From Blastopirellula marina (lineage in GTDB: Bacteria; Planctomycetota; Planctomycetia; Pirellulales; Pirellulaceae): 64,000 bases of DNA. Numbering within the stretch: position 1 is the first letter of the stretch; the number at the start of each line of letters is the position of its first letter. The translations under genes were made by a program, and so were the position numbers. The stretch is taken from assembly GCF_002967715.1 (NCBI RefSeq), contig NZ_PUIA01000035.1, positions 1 to 64,000 of the forward strand, written 5' to 3'. The notes under the pieces were generated by a model, which saw only the letters and a list, made by a program, of their open reading frames with translations, did no database searches and was not told the DNA's origin. This document shows positions 33,450 to 43,434 of the stretch, in pieces.

Positions 33450-33640
33450 CTTGAGAAAACATGCCAGCATCGCTAGCGGCGTTAAAGTTTCTCCAATTCG
33501 CGAAATCGGATCGATTGGCGTGAAGAGCACAGGCCCACGTCGTCGATGAGAGACACATCGGACCATGCGCGGCGATTGATTCGCCAATGCGCATGCGGCA
33601 AATCAGGGGGGCTACCTGAATTGCTACGATTGTCATACTC

Positions 33641-34561
33641 GTGCGTACCTGGTTCGCCATCGCCTGTTTGACTCTGCTGTGCAGCGGCTGCGCCGCCATC
33701 CCAGAGGTGCGCGACAAGCCGATCTATCACAATCCATTCCCACAGCTGGCGCGTGTGGCGATCATTCCGTTCAATAACCAGAGCGACACTCCGACGCTCG
33801 ACATGGACGAAGTCACGCTGGCCTACTACGGCGAGCTTCAATCAATACGTGGATTTGAAGTCGTGCCGGTCGGTGTGGTCATGCGGGCCATGCAAGCAAG
33901 CGGCAACAACGGCACCGATATCGAACAAATGCGCGCACTTGGAAAAATGTTGGGCGTCGACGCCGTCGTCGTTGGTTCGGTGACTGACTACACGCCCTAT
34001 TATCCGAAACGTTTGACTCTCGCGATTAATTGGTACTCGACCAATCCTGGGTTCCATCCGATTCCGCCTGGTTATGGTTTGCCATGGGGCACCGCCGGCG
34101 AAGAATTCATTCCGGAATCGCATGTCTGGGAAGCCGAGTTCGCGCTCGCTCGTGAACAGCTCGCCACGCAAACACCGGCCGAGCCGAATCTCGACGATCG
34201 CATTGAAAATCCCGAGAAAAACGAGCAAATCGCCGTGGAAGGCCTTCCACCGAATTGGCCTGACCCAAGTGGGTTTATTCCCGATGCACCACGCACGCAA
34301 GCACCTCCGATGCTACAGCAAGATGGCCCGATCATCTCGCAGATTCGGAGCTATAGCGAAAATGACGCAGACCTCACAGAACGTGCCGAACAGTATTACT
34401 TTTTTCTGGACGATGCGCGTAATGGGGGTTGGCAGGGTTTTCTTGATCGTAGCAACGATTTCATTCGTTTCTGTTGCTACTCGCATATCACAGAAATGCT
34501 CTCTCTTCGTGGCGGTGCCGGGGAATCTCAACTGGCGATCCGATGGGGCGAAAGCCGATAA
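33641..34561 (+). CDS. Outer-membrane-type lipoprotein with GNA1162/CsgG-like fold region
   Basis: A 306-residue lipoprotein starting at GTG 33641, with a short signal peptide and lipobox LCSGC. The region about 35-125 ('VAIIPFNNQSDTPTLDMDEVTLAYYGEL', 'FEVVPVGVVMRAM', 'MLGVDAVVVGSVTDYTPYYP') has the pattern of lipoproteins that report or assemble at the outer membrane (GNA1162/CsgG-like nucleotide-fold region). The C-terminal half is Pro-rich and less structured. It is followed after 49 bases by a small cytoplasmic gene. Exact function unknown. Confidence 0.7.
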   Translation: MRTWFAIACLTLLCSGCAAIPEVRDKPIYHNPFPQLARVAIIPFNNQSDTPTLDMDEVTLAYYGELQSIRGFEVVPVGVVMRAMQASGNNGTDIEQMRALGKMLGVDAVVVGSVTDYTPYYPKRLTLAINWYSTNPGFHPIPPGYGLPWGTAGEEFIPESHVWEAEFALAREQLATQTPAEPNLDDRIENPEKNEQIAVEGLPPNWPDPSGFIPDAPRTQAPPMLQQDGPIISQIRSYSENDADLTERAEQYYFFLDDARNGGWQGFLDRSNDFIRFCCYSHITEMLSLRGGAGESQLAIRWGESR

Positions 34562-34610
34562 CCTTCTTTACCACGGATGAGTTTGGAAATTGTCTGGGAG
34601 GCTGCCACAC

Positions 34611-34916
34611 GTGACGGAAGAGATCAACGTACTAGCACTGGTCAAGGGTGAAGAACGCTACGTCTTTCTATTCAGCGATCAGCGCAGGGCCGAAGCCCTT
34701 CGCACGCTGGGACGCTATGCGAGTAACCCGGAACTGAGTTTCACCTGGTACGACGCCGCCGTGCTAAGCCAGAAGATCCGCGCCCAAGCCGCCGATCAGA
34801 ACGAACCGGTTGCAGGCGGTGCGGCAGTCAAACCGCGTTTCGAATTCCCCGCCAACGGACCGATCGATATCGGTAGCCTGGATGCCGACCATCTCGACTT
34901 CGACGAGTTCAGCTAA
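34611..34916 (+). CDS. Small conserved-looking hypothetical protein
   Basis: A 101-residue acidic protein. The first 60 residues ('EINVLALVKGEERYVFLFSDQRRAEALRTLGRYASNPELSFTWYDAAVLSQKIR', in part) look like a compact alpha/beta domain; the end is disordered and acidic. GTG at 34611 was chosen, with GGGAGG ten bases upstream; a TTG at 34590 is in frame but without such a site. It ends 17 bases before the recombinase gene and probably shares its transcript. Family not recognised. Confidence 0.65.
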   Translation: MTEEINVLALVKGEERYVFLFSDQRRAEALRTLGRYASNPELSFTWYDAAVLSQKIRAQAADQNEPVAGGAAVKPRFEFPANGPIDIGSLDADHLDFDEFS

Positions 34917-34933
34917 CACGCGGAGCTATCACC

Positions 34934-35872
34934 GTGATTGATCGCGTCGCAAATACCTCCTCCCAGGGCTTGCGCACTGTCATTGATAGCTACCTCCGCT
35001 ATCTGCAGGTCGAACGTAACGCATCCGACCTGACGATCAAAAGCTATGGTGAAGATCTGGACGCGCTGGCGGAATATCTCGAAGAGAGTTTCGCCTTGGA
35101 GCCAGAACCGAGCGAAGTCACCACGCTCGATCTCCGTGGGTACGTCTCTGCGGTCTCTGAAGCAGGCTACTCTAGCAGCACCGTGGCCCGGCGTTTGGCT
35201 TCGATGCGTAGCTTCTTTAAGTTCGCCCAGCGGCAGCAGTTGGTGGAAAAGAACCCCGCCAAACCGCTCCGCAATCCACGCAAGAGCCAGAAGCTGCCGC
35301 ACTTCCTGAGCACGGATGAAATCGGCACGCTCTTGAACGCTCCACCCCGGTCGTCGGCCGCCGGTATTCGAGATCGGGCGATGCTCGAAACGACCTATAG
35401 CGCCGGACTGCGTGTGAGCGAACTGGTCGGCATCAACGAAAACGACCTCGACCTGCACGACGGACTGGTGCGCGTTCGTGGAAAAGGTCGCAAGGAACGA
35501 TTGGCTCCACTGGGCTCGTTCGCCCTCGACGCGTTGGAGAAATGGATCGATATTCGCCAGCTCAGCCCCAAGAGCGAAAAGCTGAAAGAACGTCCCATCT
35601 TTCTCAACAAGTTTGGCAATCGGATCACCACACGAAGTGTCGGGCGAATGCTCGAAAAATACTTGAAAGAGGCGGGGCTCGATCTGCGGACCAGCCCTCA
35701 TACGCTACGGCACAGTTTTGCCACGCACCTATTGGATGCCGGAGCCGACATTCGTAGCGTGCAGGAACTGCTGGGGCACAAGAGCCTGGTGACGACTCAG
35801 ATCTATACCCACCTCAGCACGGCGACCTTGAAGGGTGTGTACGAAATGGCTCACCCGCGTGCCAAAGATTAG
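34934..35872 (+). CDS. xerC: Tyrosine recombinase XerC/XerD
   Basis: A 312-residue site-specific recombinase that resolves chromosome dimers. The N-terminal SAM-like domain (about 11-100) and catalytic domain (about 125-305) are both present. Catalytic residues visible are R160 (GLRVSEL), K184 (GKGRKER), H256 and R259 (HTLRH), H282 (LGHKS) and Y291 (IYTH). Start is GTG at 34934. Full-length and intact; context and length point to the housekeeping Xer protein rather than a phage integrase. XerC versus XerD cannot be settled from sequence alone. Confidence 0.9.
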   Translation: MIDRVANTSSQGLRTVIDSYLRYLQVERNASDLTIKSYGEDLDALAEYLEESFALEPEPSEVTTLDLRGYVSAVSEAGYSSSTVARRLASMRSFFKFAQRQQLVEKNPAKPLRNPRKSQKLPHFLSTDEIGTLLNAPPRSSAAGIRDRAMLETTYSAGLRVSELVGINENDLDLHDGLVRVRGKGRKERLAPLGSFALDALEKWIDIRQLSPKSEKLKERPIFLNKFGNRITTRSVGRMLEKYLKEAGLDLRTSPHTLRHSFATHLLDAGADIRSVQELLGHKSLVTTQIYTHLSTATLKGVYEMAHPRAKD

Positions 35873-36639
35873 GAATGCAGTCCAAACTGCGAGTGCCCTG
35901 ACTGGGGTGAATACTTCAGTCGCATGACCGGGGACTCGTGACCGAAGGGGGACTGCTCGAACGAGATACGAATCCGCTCTTGAGCGTCATCCCCGATCGT
36001 GTGGCCGTCTTCAATCACCGGACCATTCTCCAGTAGGTAATCGGCTAAGCCATAGAAACGTTCGCACAAATCGGCTGGCTCGTCCGTGGCATCTTCGGTG
36101 ACAAAGTCCATTACGTCGAGCGATTGCAGACCACGCGTGAAACCGACCGTCGTGCCGTCTTCGTTCTTACCGAGAAAAACAGCTACCCAAATGCACAGGG
36201 GCAATTCACCTGGTAGCGATTCCAGGGCAATATCTCGAAATACGTGCGGCTCGACCATTAGGCCGGCATCCCCCCATAGGACGCCAGCGGGTTGGCCACA
36301 GGCAGCCACGAGAGAAGCCGTCACCATCGTAAGAAGTTGCGATTGTTCCAGTGGCGTGGCGTCGCCAACTGCGGTAACAATAAGGTGAGTCTTGTGATCT
36401 TGCAGTTTTTCCACCGCATCGGGCCAGATCCATGTCTGTCGCTGAGGTGCCGCCCAGGTATCTTCCGGGATGGGACCAGGCATCATCCCCATGGCGATAC
36501 TTTGGTGGCCCAGGTCGAAGGAGAGGGTGTTCTCTTCCTTTTTCACATCCGTTGGAGATGGCAACGTCGGCCATGACGAAGCGAGATCTTCCTCGAATGC
36601 CTTCCAAGAAACCTTGGAACCGCGATTCAAGGCGATCAT
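35869..36639 (-). CDS. DUF4261 family protein
   Basis: A 256-residue cytoplasmic protein of the DUF4261 type: 'MIALNRGSKVSWKAFEEDLASSWP', 'HLIVTAVGDATPLEQSQLLTMVTASLVAAC', 'AGVLWGDAGLMVEPHVFRDIA', 'LCIWVAVFLGKNEDGTTVGFTRGLQSLDVMDFV' (quoted in parts) and a long C-terminal beta end. These occur as solitary genes of unknown function in many bacteria. The ATG at 36639 has GGGAG eleven bases upstream; the frame is open to 36699. Its stop overlaps that of the convergent recombinase by four bases. Confidence 0.75.
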   Translation of the reverse strand: MIALNRGSKVSWKAFEEDLASSWPTLPSPTDVKKEENTLSFDLGHQSIAMGMMPGPIPEDTWAAPQRQTWIWPDAVEKLQDHKTHLIVTAVGDATPLEQSQLLTMVTASLVAACGQPAGVLWGDAGLMVEPHVFRDIALESLPGELPLCIWVAVFLGKNEDGTTVGFTRGLQSLDVMDFVTEDATDEPADLCERFYGLADYLLENGPVIEDGHTIGDDAQERIRISFEQSPFGHESPVMRLKYSPQSGHSQFGLHS

Positions 36640-36928
36640 CGAAAGCGAGACTCCCACGACTTTTTTCCTCTCGGACAAGACCGCGAATCGTGAACTCACT
36701 AAGTGATACGCTACATCCGAATTTTAAACCTTTCGATCTCGTAAACCAATGAAATTCCGAACGTGTCTCTTCAAATAGTTTTTCACTGCCACATTCCCCT
36801 TGCGGACATCTTGACAAAGCAGATTGTGTTTCCTCGCTGCGAATAAGTCGATCGTTATTCCACAACGATTTCTCGCCACTTGCTTAACAATTAAGATCAC
36901 TCTTCTGACATAAACAACAGGACCTCGC

Positions 36929-37903
36929 ATGCCCACCGTCGCAATTATCGGAGCCGGGATCTCCGGACTTATCTGTGCTCGCAAGCTGTCGTCTCGATTT
37001 GACGTAACACTGTTTGACAAGTCGCGCGGCGTATCAGGCAGAATGGCAACACGTCGCGGCGGACAAGACGAGGCCTCGTTTGACCATGGTGCTCAATATT
37101 TCACCATTCGCAGCAACCTGGTTACCCCCCTGCTCGAAGAGTGGATCGACGATGGAATTGTCGCAATGTGGCGAGGTAATGTTTGCATCTTGCGGCCCAA
37201 CCTGAAGGTTCAACGCGAACCGACACCACGTTACGTCTCGATGCCAGGCATGAATTCGCTGGGCAAGCACCTGGCCCGATTTCTTCATGTTGAAACGAAC
37301 ACACCAATCGAGAAAACAAGTCGTACTTCCAGGGGCTGGACATTGACCACACCCGATGGAGCCGAGCATGGACCATTCGATATTCTGGTCAGTACCGCTC
37401 CGCCGCGGCAGACACTGACTATCGTGGGCGACGACGTACCATTTGCATCGATACTTGCCAACCAGCAGTTTGATCCCTGTTGGGCCACGATGATTCATTT
37501 CGAGAAGCCCGTTCCTGTTTCGTACGATGCCGCTTTCGTCCACGAAAACCCACTGCGTTGGATCTGCCGCAACAACAGCAAGCCGGGACGAAATCCAGAC
37601 CAGGAATGTTGGGTGCTTCATACGGCCCCGAACTGGGCGAAAGAGCATCTGGAAGAGACGCCGGAAGAGGTTACCCCCAAGTTGCTTGCCGCCTTTTCGA
37701 CCGCCATCGGGCAGAAGCTTGGCAACATTCAACACGCGACCAGTCACCGCTGGCGATTTAGTGCCCCTGCCCAGCCGCTTGAACAAGGGCATCTATGGGA
37801 TCCGCGATCTCAACTGGGGATAGCTGGTGACTGGTGCTCAGGGGCGCGAGTCGAGGGCGCGATCCTCAGTGGGCTGAGTTTGGCGGAGAAAATCGCTAGT
37901 TAA
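36929..37903 (+). CDS. FAD-dependent oxidoreductase, renalase-like
   Basis: A 324-residue flavoprotein. The N-terminal Rossmann motif is '[17 protein letters not shown]'. It is followed by '[18 protein letters not shown]' and '[11 protein letters not shown]', which are typical of the renalase/NAD(P)-dependent amine oxidase-like group. The C-terminal '[27 protein letters not shown]' is the second FAD contact. The substrate cannot be told. Gene stands alone after a 290-base A+T-rich gap. Confidence 0.85.
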   Translation: MPTVAIIGAGISGLICARKLSSRFDVTLFDKSRGVSGRMATRRGGQDEASFDHGAQYFTIRSNLVTPLLEEWIDDGIVAMWRGNVCILRPNLKVQREPTPRYVSMPGMNSLGKHLARFLHVETNTPIEKTSRTSRGWTLTTPDGAEHGPFDILVSTAPPRQTLTIVGDDVPFASILANQQFDPCWATMIHFEKPVPVSYDAAFVHENPLRWICRNNSKPGRNPDQECWVLHTAPNWAKEHLEETPEEVTPKLLAAFSTAIGQKLGNIQHATSHRWRFSAPAQPLEQGHLWDPRSQLGIAGDWCSGARVEGAILSGLSLAEKIAS

Positions 37904-38004
37904 CCTCAAACTCATTGAAACTTTTTCCCTCTGCTGAGCCATACTTGGGTAGGAACAGTACCAATCTTTTCCGGAACACCCCCAGCAGAAACTTCCGAGG
38001 CACC

Positions 38005-40230
38005 ATGTTCGCTATGCGAATTCTTGGCAACATTCTCTTTGCACTGACCATCATTCCCATCCTTTCGCTTTCGGCCCTCGCGGACGATTCTGTGGAAATC
38101 GCCCCCAATGGAAGCTTCGAGATCCCTAACGCCGAGGCGACCTGGCCAGCAGAGTGGAGTGGTGTCAAGGTTGGTGGCAGTTGGGAAACGGAGGACGGCA
38201 ATCGCTTTCTGCGGCTGAAGAGCCCACAGCCTGGCGAGATGGTGATGCTGTACCAGGAAATCAAGCTGCCGACCGATGTGAGTGCTTTGAAACTGACCTG
38301 GAAGCAGCGTGTGAGCGACCTGAAGAAAGGGAAGAACTCGTGGTTCGATGCGCGGATCATGCTCGAGTTCATCGACGATCAGCATCAAAAGGTATCGCCA
38401 ACCCCCAGTGCCGCCGCGACCGGCAAGGACACCGCTGGCTGGGTTGAGCGTGAAGTGGAATTCCTTGTTCCTGAAGGAGCCTACTGGCTGAAGTTCATGC
38501 CGGCCCTCTTTCAAGTCGAATCAGGCACATTCGATCTCGATGACATCTCGCTCAAGCCGATCGACCCGGCCCCGCTTCGAGAAGAGATGGAACGAAAGGC
38601 TCAAGAGCGTCTCGCCAAGCAACAGACCGACGCGGCCAAGCGACGCGAGAAAGCTCAGGCAACGCTTGAACAGTGGGGATCGCTCATTCCCAACGGCAGC
38701 TTCACCGAACAAACCAAGGGGCTTCCCACGGCCTGGGGGAAGATGTCTGGCGATCTTTCCTGGCAGACCGAGGGGGAGAACACGTTTCTGCGCATCCACA
38801 GTTCGCAGCCTGGGAAGCTGGCAATGCTTTATCGCACGTTCGATATCCCTGCTGGTACCACCGCACTCGAACTGACCTGGAAGCAGCGCATCTCGGAACT
38901 GAAAACCGGCAAGATGCCCTGGCACGATGCTCGCATCATGATCGAGTTCCAGGGGACCGACGGCAAGAAGCTTGCCGGGAAGCCTTCTCCTGCTTACACG
39001 CAAAAGAACACCGATGGCTGGGTTGAAAAGAGCAAAGCGTTCCTCGTCCCTGAAGATGCGTTGACCGTAATCTTGATGCCTAGCTTGTTCGAGGTAACGT
39101 CCGGCACGCTGGACATCGACGACCTGACCCTGAAGCCAGCCAGCCCAGAGCCCTTGTTAGCCGCGGCGAAACTTCGTGAGGAAGAAGCCAAGATGCGGGA
39201 AGTACCCCGCGAAGAACCGAACCCGGCCAACTGGCCCAAGATGCTGAAAGTGGTCGGCAATCGCGTTCAAGATACCGACGGCAACGATGTGTGGCTGCAA
39301 GGGGTCAATGCTGGCGGCCTGGAAACGCTTCCACAAGACAAGCAGCAAATCAAATCGACCGTCGTTGCCATTGACGAGTGGAAAGCGAATTGTGTTCGCG
39401 TCCCGATCAAAGATGAATTCTGGTACGGCCAAAGCCCTTACCAGAACGATGGCGGGAAAGAGTACCGCGAAACGATCGACCGAATTGTCAACCTGGCGGC
39501 CAACCGAGGTGCCTACGTGGTTCTCGATCTACATCGCTATCGCGCGCCAAAGCAGGAATACGCCGACTTCTGGAAAGACTGTGCGACCGTTTACAAGAAT
39601 CATCCAGTCGTGCTGTTTGACCTGTTGAATGAACCCCACGGCATTACCTGGGAAGTGTGGCGAAATGGCGGCTTTGTGGGCACCAAAAGCGGAACCGATG
39701 AGTCGGCGTTCCTGGATGAAGAAGACAAGACGAAGAACCAAGGATTCGAGTCGATCGGCATGCAGGCACTCGTCGATGCCGTTCGTTCGACCGGTGCCAA
39801 AAATATTGTGATCGCTGGCGGCCTGGCGTGGTGCAACGACCTGACTGGAATTGCCGAAGGATATGCCTTAGACGACCCGACCGGCAACGGCATCATGTAC
39901 TCGTGGCACACCTATCACTGGCACACCGACTGGGAGAAACGCGTCCTCCCGGCCGCCGCGAAGTATCCGATCTTCCTCGGAGAAGTGGGGGCCGACATCA
40001 AAAAGATGGACTTCATTCCGGCTGAGGCTCAGGAAGATCCTTATACCTGGGTTCCCGACATGCTGGGCTTCATTCAGAAACATCATATCCATTGGACTGG
40101 CTGGTGTTTCCACCCGAAAGCTTCTCCGATCATGATTTCGGATTGGAAGTACACCCCCACACCGTTTTGGGGGCAGTTCGCCAAAGACGCGTTGGGTGGC
40201 AAGAAGTTTGAACTGAAAAGAACTCGCTAG
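38005..40230 (+). CDS. Secreted GH5-type glycoside hydrolase with duplicated N-terminal module
   Basis: A 741-residue exported enzyme. Signal peptide at 1-25 (ending SALAD). Residues about 30-195 and 225-395 are two copies of one carbohydrate-binding-like module ('PNGSFE...W...SW.TE..NRFLRL.S.QPG....LY', 'L.LTWKQR.S.LK.GK..W.DARIM.EF', 'GT.D.DD..LKP'), joined by an E/K/Q-rich helix. The catalytic barrel has the acid/base E543 in 'LLNEPHG', 'YSWHTYHWH' and the nucleophile E660 in 'FLGEVGAD', as in GH5 cellulases. ATG 38005 was chosen to give a proper signal peptide; the frame is open to 37915. It probably degrades beta-glucan-type polymers. Confidence 0.87.
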   Translation: MFAMRILGNILFALTIIPILSLSALADDSVEIAPNGSFEIPNAEATWPAEWSGVKVGGSWETEDGNRFLRLKSPQPGEMVMLYQEIKLPTDVSALKLTWKQRVSDLKKGKNSWFDARIMLEFIDDQHQKVSPTPSAAATGKDTAGWVEREVEFLVPEGAYWLKFMPALFQVESGTFDLDDISLKPIDPAPLREEMERKAQERLAKQQTDAAKRREKAQATLEQWGSLIPNGSFTEQTKGLPTAWGKMSGDLSWQTEGENTFLRIHSSQPGKLAMLYRTFDIPAGTTALELTWKQRISELKTGKMPWHDARIMIEFQGTDGKKLAGKPSPAYTQKNTDGWVEKSKAFLVPEDALTVILMPSLFEVTSGTLDIDDLTLKPASPEPLLAAAKLREEEAKMREVPREEPNPANWPKMLKVVGNRVQDTDGNDVWLQGVNAGGLETLPQDKQQIKSTVVAIDEWKANCVRVPIKDEFWYGQSPYQNDGGKEYRETIDRIVNLAANRGAYVVLDLHRYRAPKQEYADFWKDCATVYKNHPVVLFDLLNEPHGITWEVWRNGGFVGTKSGTDESAFLDEEDKTKNQGFESIGMQALVDAVRSTGAKNIVIAGGLAWCNDLTGIAEGYALDDPTGNGIMYSWHTYHWHTDWEKRVLPAAAKYPIFLGEVGADIKKMDFIPAEAQEDPYTWVPDMLGFIQKHHIHWTGWCFHPKASPIMISDWKYTPTPFWGQFAKDALGGKKFELKRTR

Positions 40231-40322
40231 CAGTTTTCATCCTGGCTGAATCCCCTTTCCCTTGCTTGCTCTTCCTGGTTAAGTTGATGCCTTACCAGGG
40301 AAAGTATAGGTGACGAGGATTC

Positions 40323-41795
40323 ATGTTCTGGATTGAAGAAGCAATGCTGGTGGCAGGGACGCTCCTTTTGTTGGGCGTGATCACTAGCAAAATCTCAGCT
40401 CGCTATGGTGTTCCGATGCTGGTGCTCTTCTTGGGTCTGGGCATGTTGGCCGGATCGGAAGGGTTTGGCGGAATCGAGTTTGAAGATTACGAACTGGCAC
40501 ATGCCGTCGGCTCGCTTGCGCTGGCAATCATCTTGTTTGACGGCGGACTGGGTACCACCTTCGCCTCGATCTCTACGGCCTGGAAACCCTCGTTGGTTTT
40601 AGCCACACTGGGCGTACTGATCACATCCTTGGCGACCGGCCTGGCCGCTTGCTGGATTCTTGGGCTACCGCTGCTCAATGGCTTGCTACTGGGAAGCATT
40701 GTCGGTTCGACCGACGCGGCCGCGGTGTTTTCGGTACTTCGAACCGGCGGCTTCGCCCTGCCTGCCAAACTGAGCTCGACGCTTGAGATCGAAAGTGGCT
40801 CGAATGATCCGATGGCAATCTTTCTGACCGTAGGGCTCATCGAACTGCTGACCCATGAAGTAGGCTGGGGAGGCAGCCTGATCCTGCTGTTCGTCAAGCA
40901 AATGGTATTGGGGGGAATGATCGGTATCGCGTTTGGATACATTGCGGTTTGGATCACCAATCGCTTGAATCTCAACACGGCTGGGCTCTATCCCCTTTTG
41001 ACCACCGGCATGGCATTGCTAACGTTTGGACTGGCAGCACATTTCGGGGGAAGCGGTTTTCTAGCCGTTTATTTGGCTGGAATTGTGATTGGCAATAATC
41101 GCGTCGTCTTTAAAAAGGGGACGCTGCTGTTTCACAACGCTTTGGCTTGGCTGGCTCAAATCGCCATGTTTATCGTGCTGGGGCTGCTGTGTTTCCCCAG
41201 CGAATTGCTGGCCGTCAAATGGCAGGCACTGGGAATCGCAGTCGTCTTGATTTTTGTGGCTCGCCCCATTGCCGTGGTGGTATGCATGCTCCCGTTTCGC
41301 TTCCGCTGGAATGAGATGGCACTGGCCAGTTGGGGTGGCTTGAAGGGGGCTGTCCCGATTACGCTCGCGACGTTTCCCCTTTTGTTTCATCTTGATGAAG
41401 CGCAATTGATTTTCGATGTGGTCTTCTTTGTTGTCGTGGTCTCGGCCTTGGTCCAAGGGTGGTCTCTACCTTGGGTCGCAAGAAAGCTGAACCTGGACGA
41501 ACCGATACAAGGCAGCCCTCCGGTTCAGCTGGAAATCCATTCGTTGCGACACGTCGACGGTGACATTCTCGACTACACGATCGAACCGGGCTCGCTGGCC
41601 GATGGTCGGAAAGTGAGCGAACTGGGGCTGCCTGAAGGGGTAACGATCGCGCTAATTGCCCGCAACGACGCGTTTATTCCTCCGCGAGGAGCGACCACTA
41701 TTTCCCCAGGCGATCACGTGATCGTGGTTGTCAAAAGCGGGGCAGGGGAGGGGCTGGACGCAATTTTTTGCCAGGCCGCCCCCTTGGATAATTGA
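40323..41795 (+). CDS. CPA1-type K+/H+ (or Na+/H+) antiporter with TrkA-C domain
   Basis: A 490-residue inner-membrane antiporter. About 12 hydrophobic segments fill residues 1-385, with family motifs 'ILFDGGLGT', 'GSIVGSTDAAAVFSVLR', 'LEIESGSNDPMAIFLTVG' (the ND pair of CPA1) and 'WGGLKGAVPITLA'. The C-terminal 85 residues ('ILDYTIEPGSLADGRKVSELGLPEGVTIALIARND') form a TrkA-C regulatory domain, as in NhaP2/CvrA K+/H+ antiporters. Ion choice is inferred. Confidence 0.88.
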   Translation: MFWIEEAMLVAGTLLLLGVITSKISARYGVPMLVLFLGLGMLAGSEGFGGIEFEDYELAHAVGSLALAIILFDGGLGTTFASISTAWKPSLVLATLGVLITSLATGLAACWILGLPLLNGLLLGSIVGSTDAAAVFSVLRTGGFALPAKLSSTLEIESGSNDPMAIFLTVGLIELLTHEVGWGGSLILLFVKQMVLGGMIGIAFGYIAVWITNRLNLNTAGLYPLLTTGMALLTFGLAAHFGGSGFLAVYLAGIVIGNNRVVFKKGTLLFHNALAWLAQIAMFIVLGLLCFPSELLAVKWQALGIAVVLIFVARPIAVVVCMLPFRFRWNEMALASWGGLKGAVPITLATFPLLFHLDEAQLIFDVVFFVVVVSALVQGWSLPWVARKLNLDEPIQGSPPVQLEIHSLRHVDGDILDYTIEPGSLADGRKVSELGLPEGVTIALIARNDAFIPPRGATTISPGDHVIVVVKSGAGEGLDAIFCQAAPLDN

Positions 41796-41880
41796 TCGTT
41801 AAATGGATGGCGACATTCGCGGATGAACGGGTTAAGCTGATGTCTTGATGACGACAGTTTCCAGCACCCGTGTCAAACTT

Positions 41881-42219
41881 ATGGCATACAACGAAGAGAT
41901 CTCCGCACGCATCTATCGCTTGCTGCGTCGCCGGAAAGGGCTTACCGGCAAAAAGATGTTTGGTGGATTTGCGTATCTCCTGCACGGCAATCTTTGCTGT
42001 GGAGTACGCGACGACTACCTCATTTTGCGAGTCGGCCCCGATGCCTACCAGCAGTATCTGCAGTCTCCACACACGCGTGAGTTCGCCCCGACCGGAAGAG
42101 TCATGCGAGGCTGGATCGTGGTTGAACACGAAGGATTTGAAAGGGAAGATGAACTGAACCGCCTGATTTCCCAGGCCGTTGCTTTCACCCTCACGCTTCC
42201 CCCCAAAGACGCAGCATAA
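41881..42219 (+). CDS. TfoX N-terminal domain protein
   Basis: A 112-residue protein consisting only of a TfoX-N domain: 'MAYNEEISARIYRLLRRRKGLTGKKMFGGFAYLLHGNLCCGV' (in part), then 'LILRVGP' and 'MRGWIVVEHEGFEREDELNRLISQA'. Stand-alone TfoX-N proteins are common and not tied to competence. ATG 41881 fits the usual family start; ATG 41848 is also in frame. It ends six bases before the aldo/keto reductase gene, probably one transcript. Confidence 0.82.
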   Translation: MAYNEEISARIYRLLRRRKGLTGKKMFGGFAYLLHGNLCCGVRDDYLILRVGPDAYQQYLQSPHTREFAPTGRVMRGWIVVEHEGFEREDELNRLISQAVAFTLTLPPKDAA

Positions 42220-42225
42220 CGCAGC

Positions 42226-43113
42226 ATGTTCAAACGAAGACTTGGCAACACCGGCATCGAGATCACACAACTTGGCTACGGCACCATGGGGCTTCGTGGT
42301 CCGAATACCTGGGGTGTTCGTGTGGTGGAAGATGCCGCTGCCGAGCGGTTTCTGAACCGCGTGATCGATGCAGGCATCAACTTTCTCGATACGGCACCAG
42401 ACTACGGGCTCGCCGAACAACGCATCGGCCGAGCCCTGGGTAATCGCAGAAATGAGTTTTACCTAGCCACCAAGTGCGGGTGCGCCTACGTCCAACATGC
42501 CGACCATCTGGAGATCAAGCACGAATGGAACCAAGAGGTCATCCAGCGGAATCTGGAAACGAGCTTAGAACGATTGGAAACAGACTATATCGACCTCATG
42601 CAGTTTCATGGTGGTGATGCGATCACGTTGGAAGAGAACGGCCTGGTCGATCAACTACTCGACTTCAAGAGTCAGGGGATGATTCGACATATCGGCGTGT
42701 CGAGCAAGCTTCCTGATTTGCCTGGGCTTATTGAATTAGGTGTATTTGAAACCTTCCAGATCCCCTATTCCTGCCTGGCCCCTGAGCACCACGATATCAT
42801 CACCGCCGCAAGTGAGTCGGGAGCGGGGATTATCATCCGGGGTGGAATCGCCCACGGTGGCCCCGATGCGGAAATTCAACGACCGAACCTGAATGACGTA
42901 TGGACGGCAGCCAAACTGGACGAACTTCTGACCGAGGACATGTCCCGCGCCGAGTTCATCTTGCGTTTCACTCTTTCGCACCCGCACTGTGATACGACGA
43001 TCGTTGGCACATGCAACGAAGACCACCTCGCAGAAAACATCGCCGCCGCCAATAAGGGACCATTAAGTGCCGAACTGGTGAAAGAAACGCTGCGACGCGT
43101 GTCGGCGTTATGA
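42226..43113 (+). CDS. Aldo/keto reductase
   Basis: A 295-residue NADPH-dependent reductase with a TIM barrel. The catalytic tetrad is visible: Asp and Tyr in 'FLDTAPDYGLAEQRIGRAL', Lys in 'FYLATKCG' and His in 'MQFHGGDAI'. The C-terminal cofactor region is 'FTLSHPHCDTTIVGTCNEDHLAENIAAA'. Similar short members act on sugars or aldehydes; substrate unknown. Overlaps the end of the convergent cupin gene by six bases. Confidence 0.9.
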   Translation: MFKRRLGNTGIEITQLGYGTMGLRGPNTWGVRVVEDAAAERFLNRVIDAGINFLDTAPDYGLAEQRIGRALGNRRNEFYLATKCGCAYVQHADHLEIKHEWNQEVIQRNLETSLERLETDYIDLMQFHGGDAITLEENGLVDQLLDFKSQGMIRHIGVSSKLPDLPGLIELGVFETFQIPYSCLAPEHHDIITAASESGAGIIIRGGIAHGGPDAEIQRPNLNDVWTAAKLDELLTEDMSRAEFILRFTLSHPHCDTTIVGTCNEDHLAENIAAANKGPLSAELVKETLRRVSAL

Positions 43114-43434
43114 GCCGTAGTGAATAGCCAACCAAATCGTTTTCACATCGGGATCGGTCGACTCAACGCGATGCTTCTGATGGGAAAGCAGGTTGACGAA
43201 GTCGCCAGGCACGAGCAATCGTGGCTGGTCTTCCCCTTCAATCTGTAATGTGGCTGAACCTTGCAGCAGGACGACGAATTCGCTTTGAGGCTGGTCGTAC
43301 CAGTAACCTTCTGGCGAAGCGTGCCCATGTGAAACGATCCGCTCGATACGCACGTCTCCGCTCTCGACCAGTGCTTGAAACGCTTCCTCAGGCAGAGATT
43401 CCGGCAGATCGCGAAAAAGGTTGGTTATGTCCAC
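43108..43434 (-). CDS. Small cupin-domain protein
   Basis: A 108-residue single cupin barrel: 'RIERIVSHGHASPEGYWYDQPQSEFVVLLQGSATLQIEG' and 'PGDFVNLLSHQKHRVESTDPD' (quoted in part) give the two cupin motifs with likely metal ligands His, Glu and His. Function unknown. The start overlaps the stop of the upstream phosphoesterase gene by ten bases, so they are co-transcribed. Confidence 0.82.
   Translation of the reverse strand: MDITNLFRDLPESLPEEAFQALVESGDVRIERIVSHGHASPEGYWYDQPQSEFVVLLQGSATLQIEGEDQPRLLVPGDFVNLLSHQKHRVESTDPDVKTIWLAIHYGS

Noticed and set aside
34934-35872. Tyrosine recombinase considered as the prophage integrase
   Set aside because: It is about 15 kb outside the prophage end, in host-type DNA, with the length and motifs of housekeeping XerC/D.
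37034-37792. Minus-strand ORF of 252 codons
   Set aside because: Antisense to the FAD oxidoreductase, whose Rossmann and C-terminal motifs are unmistakable.
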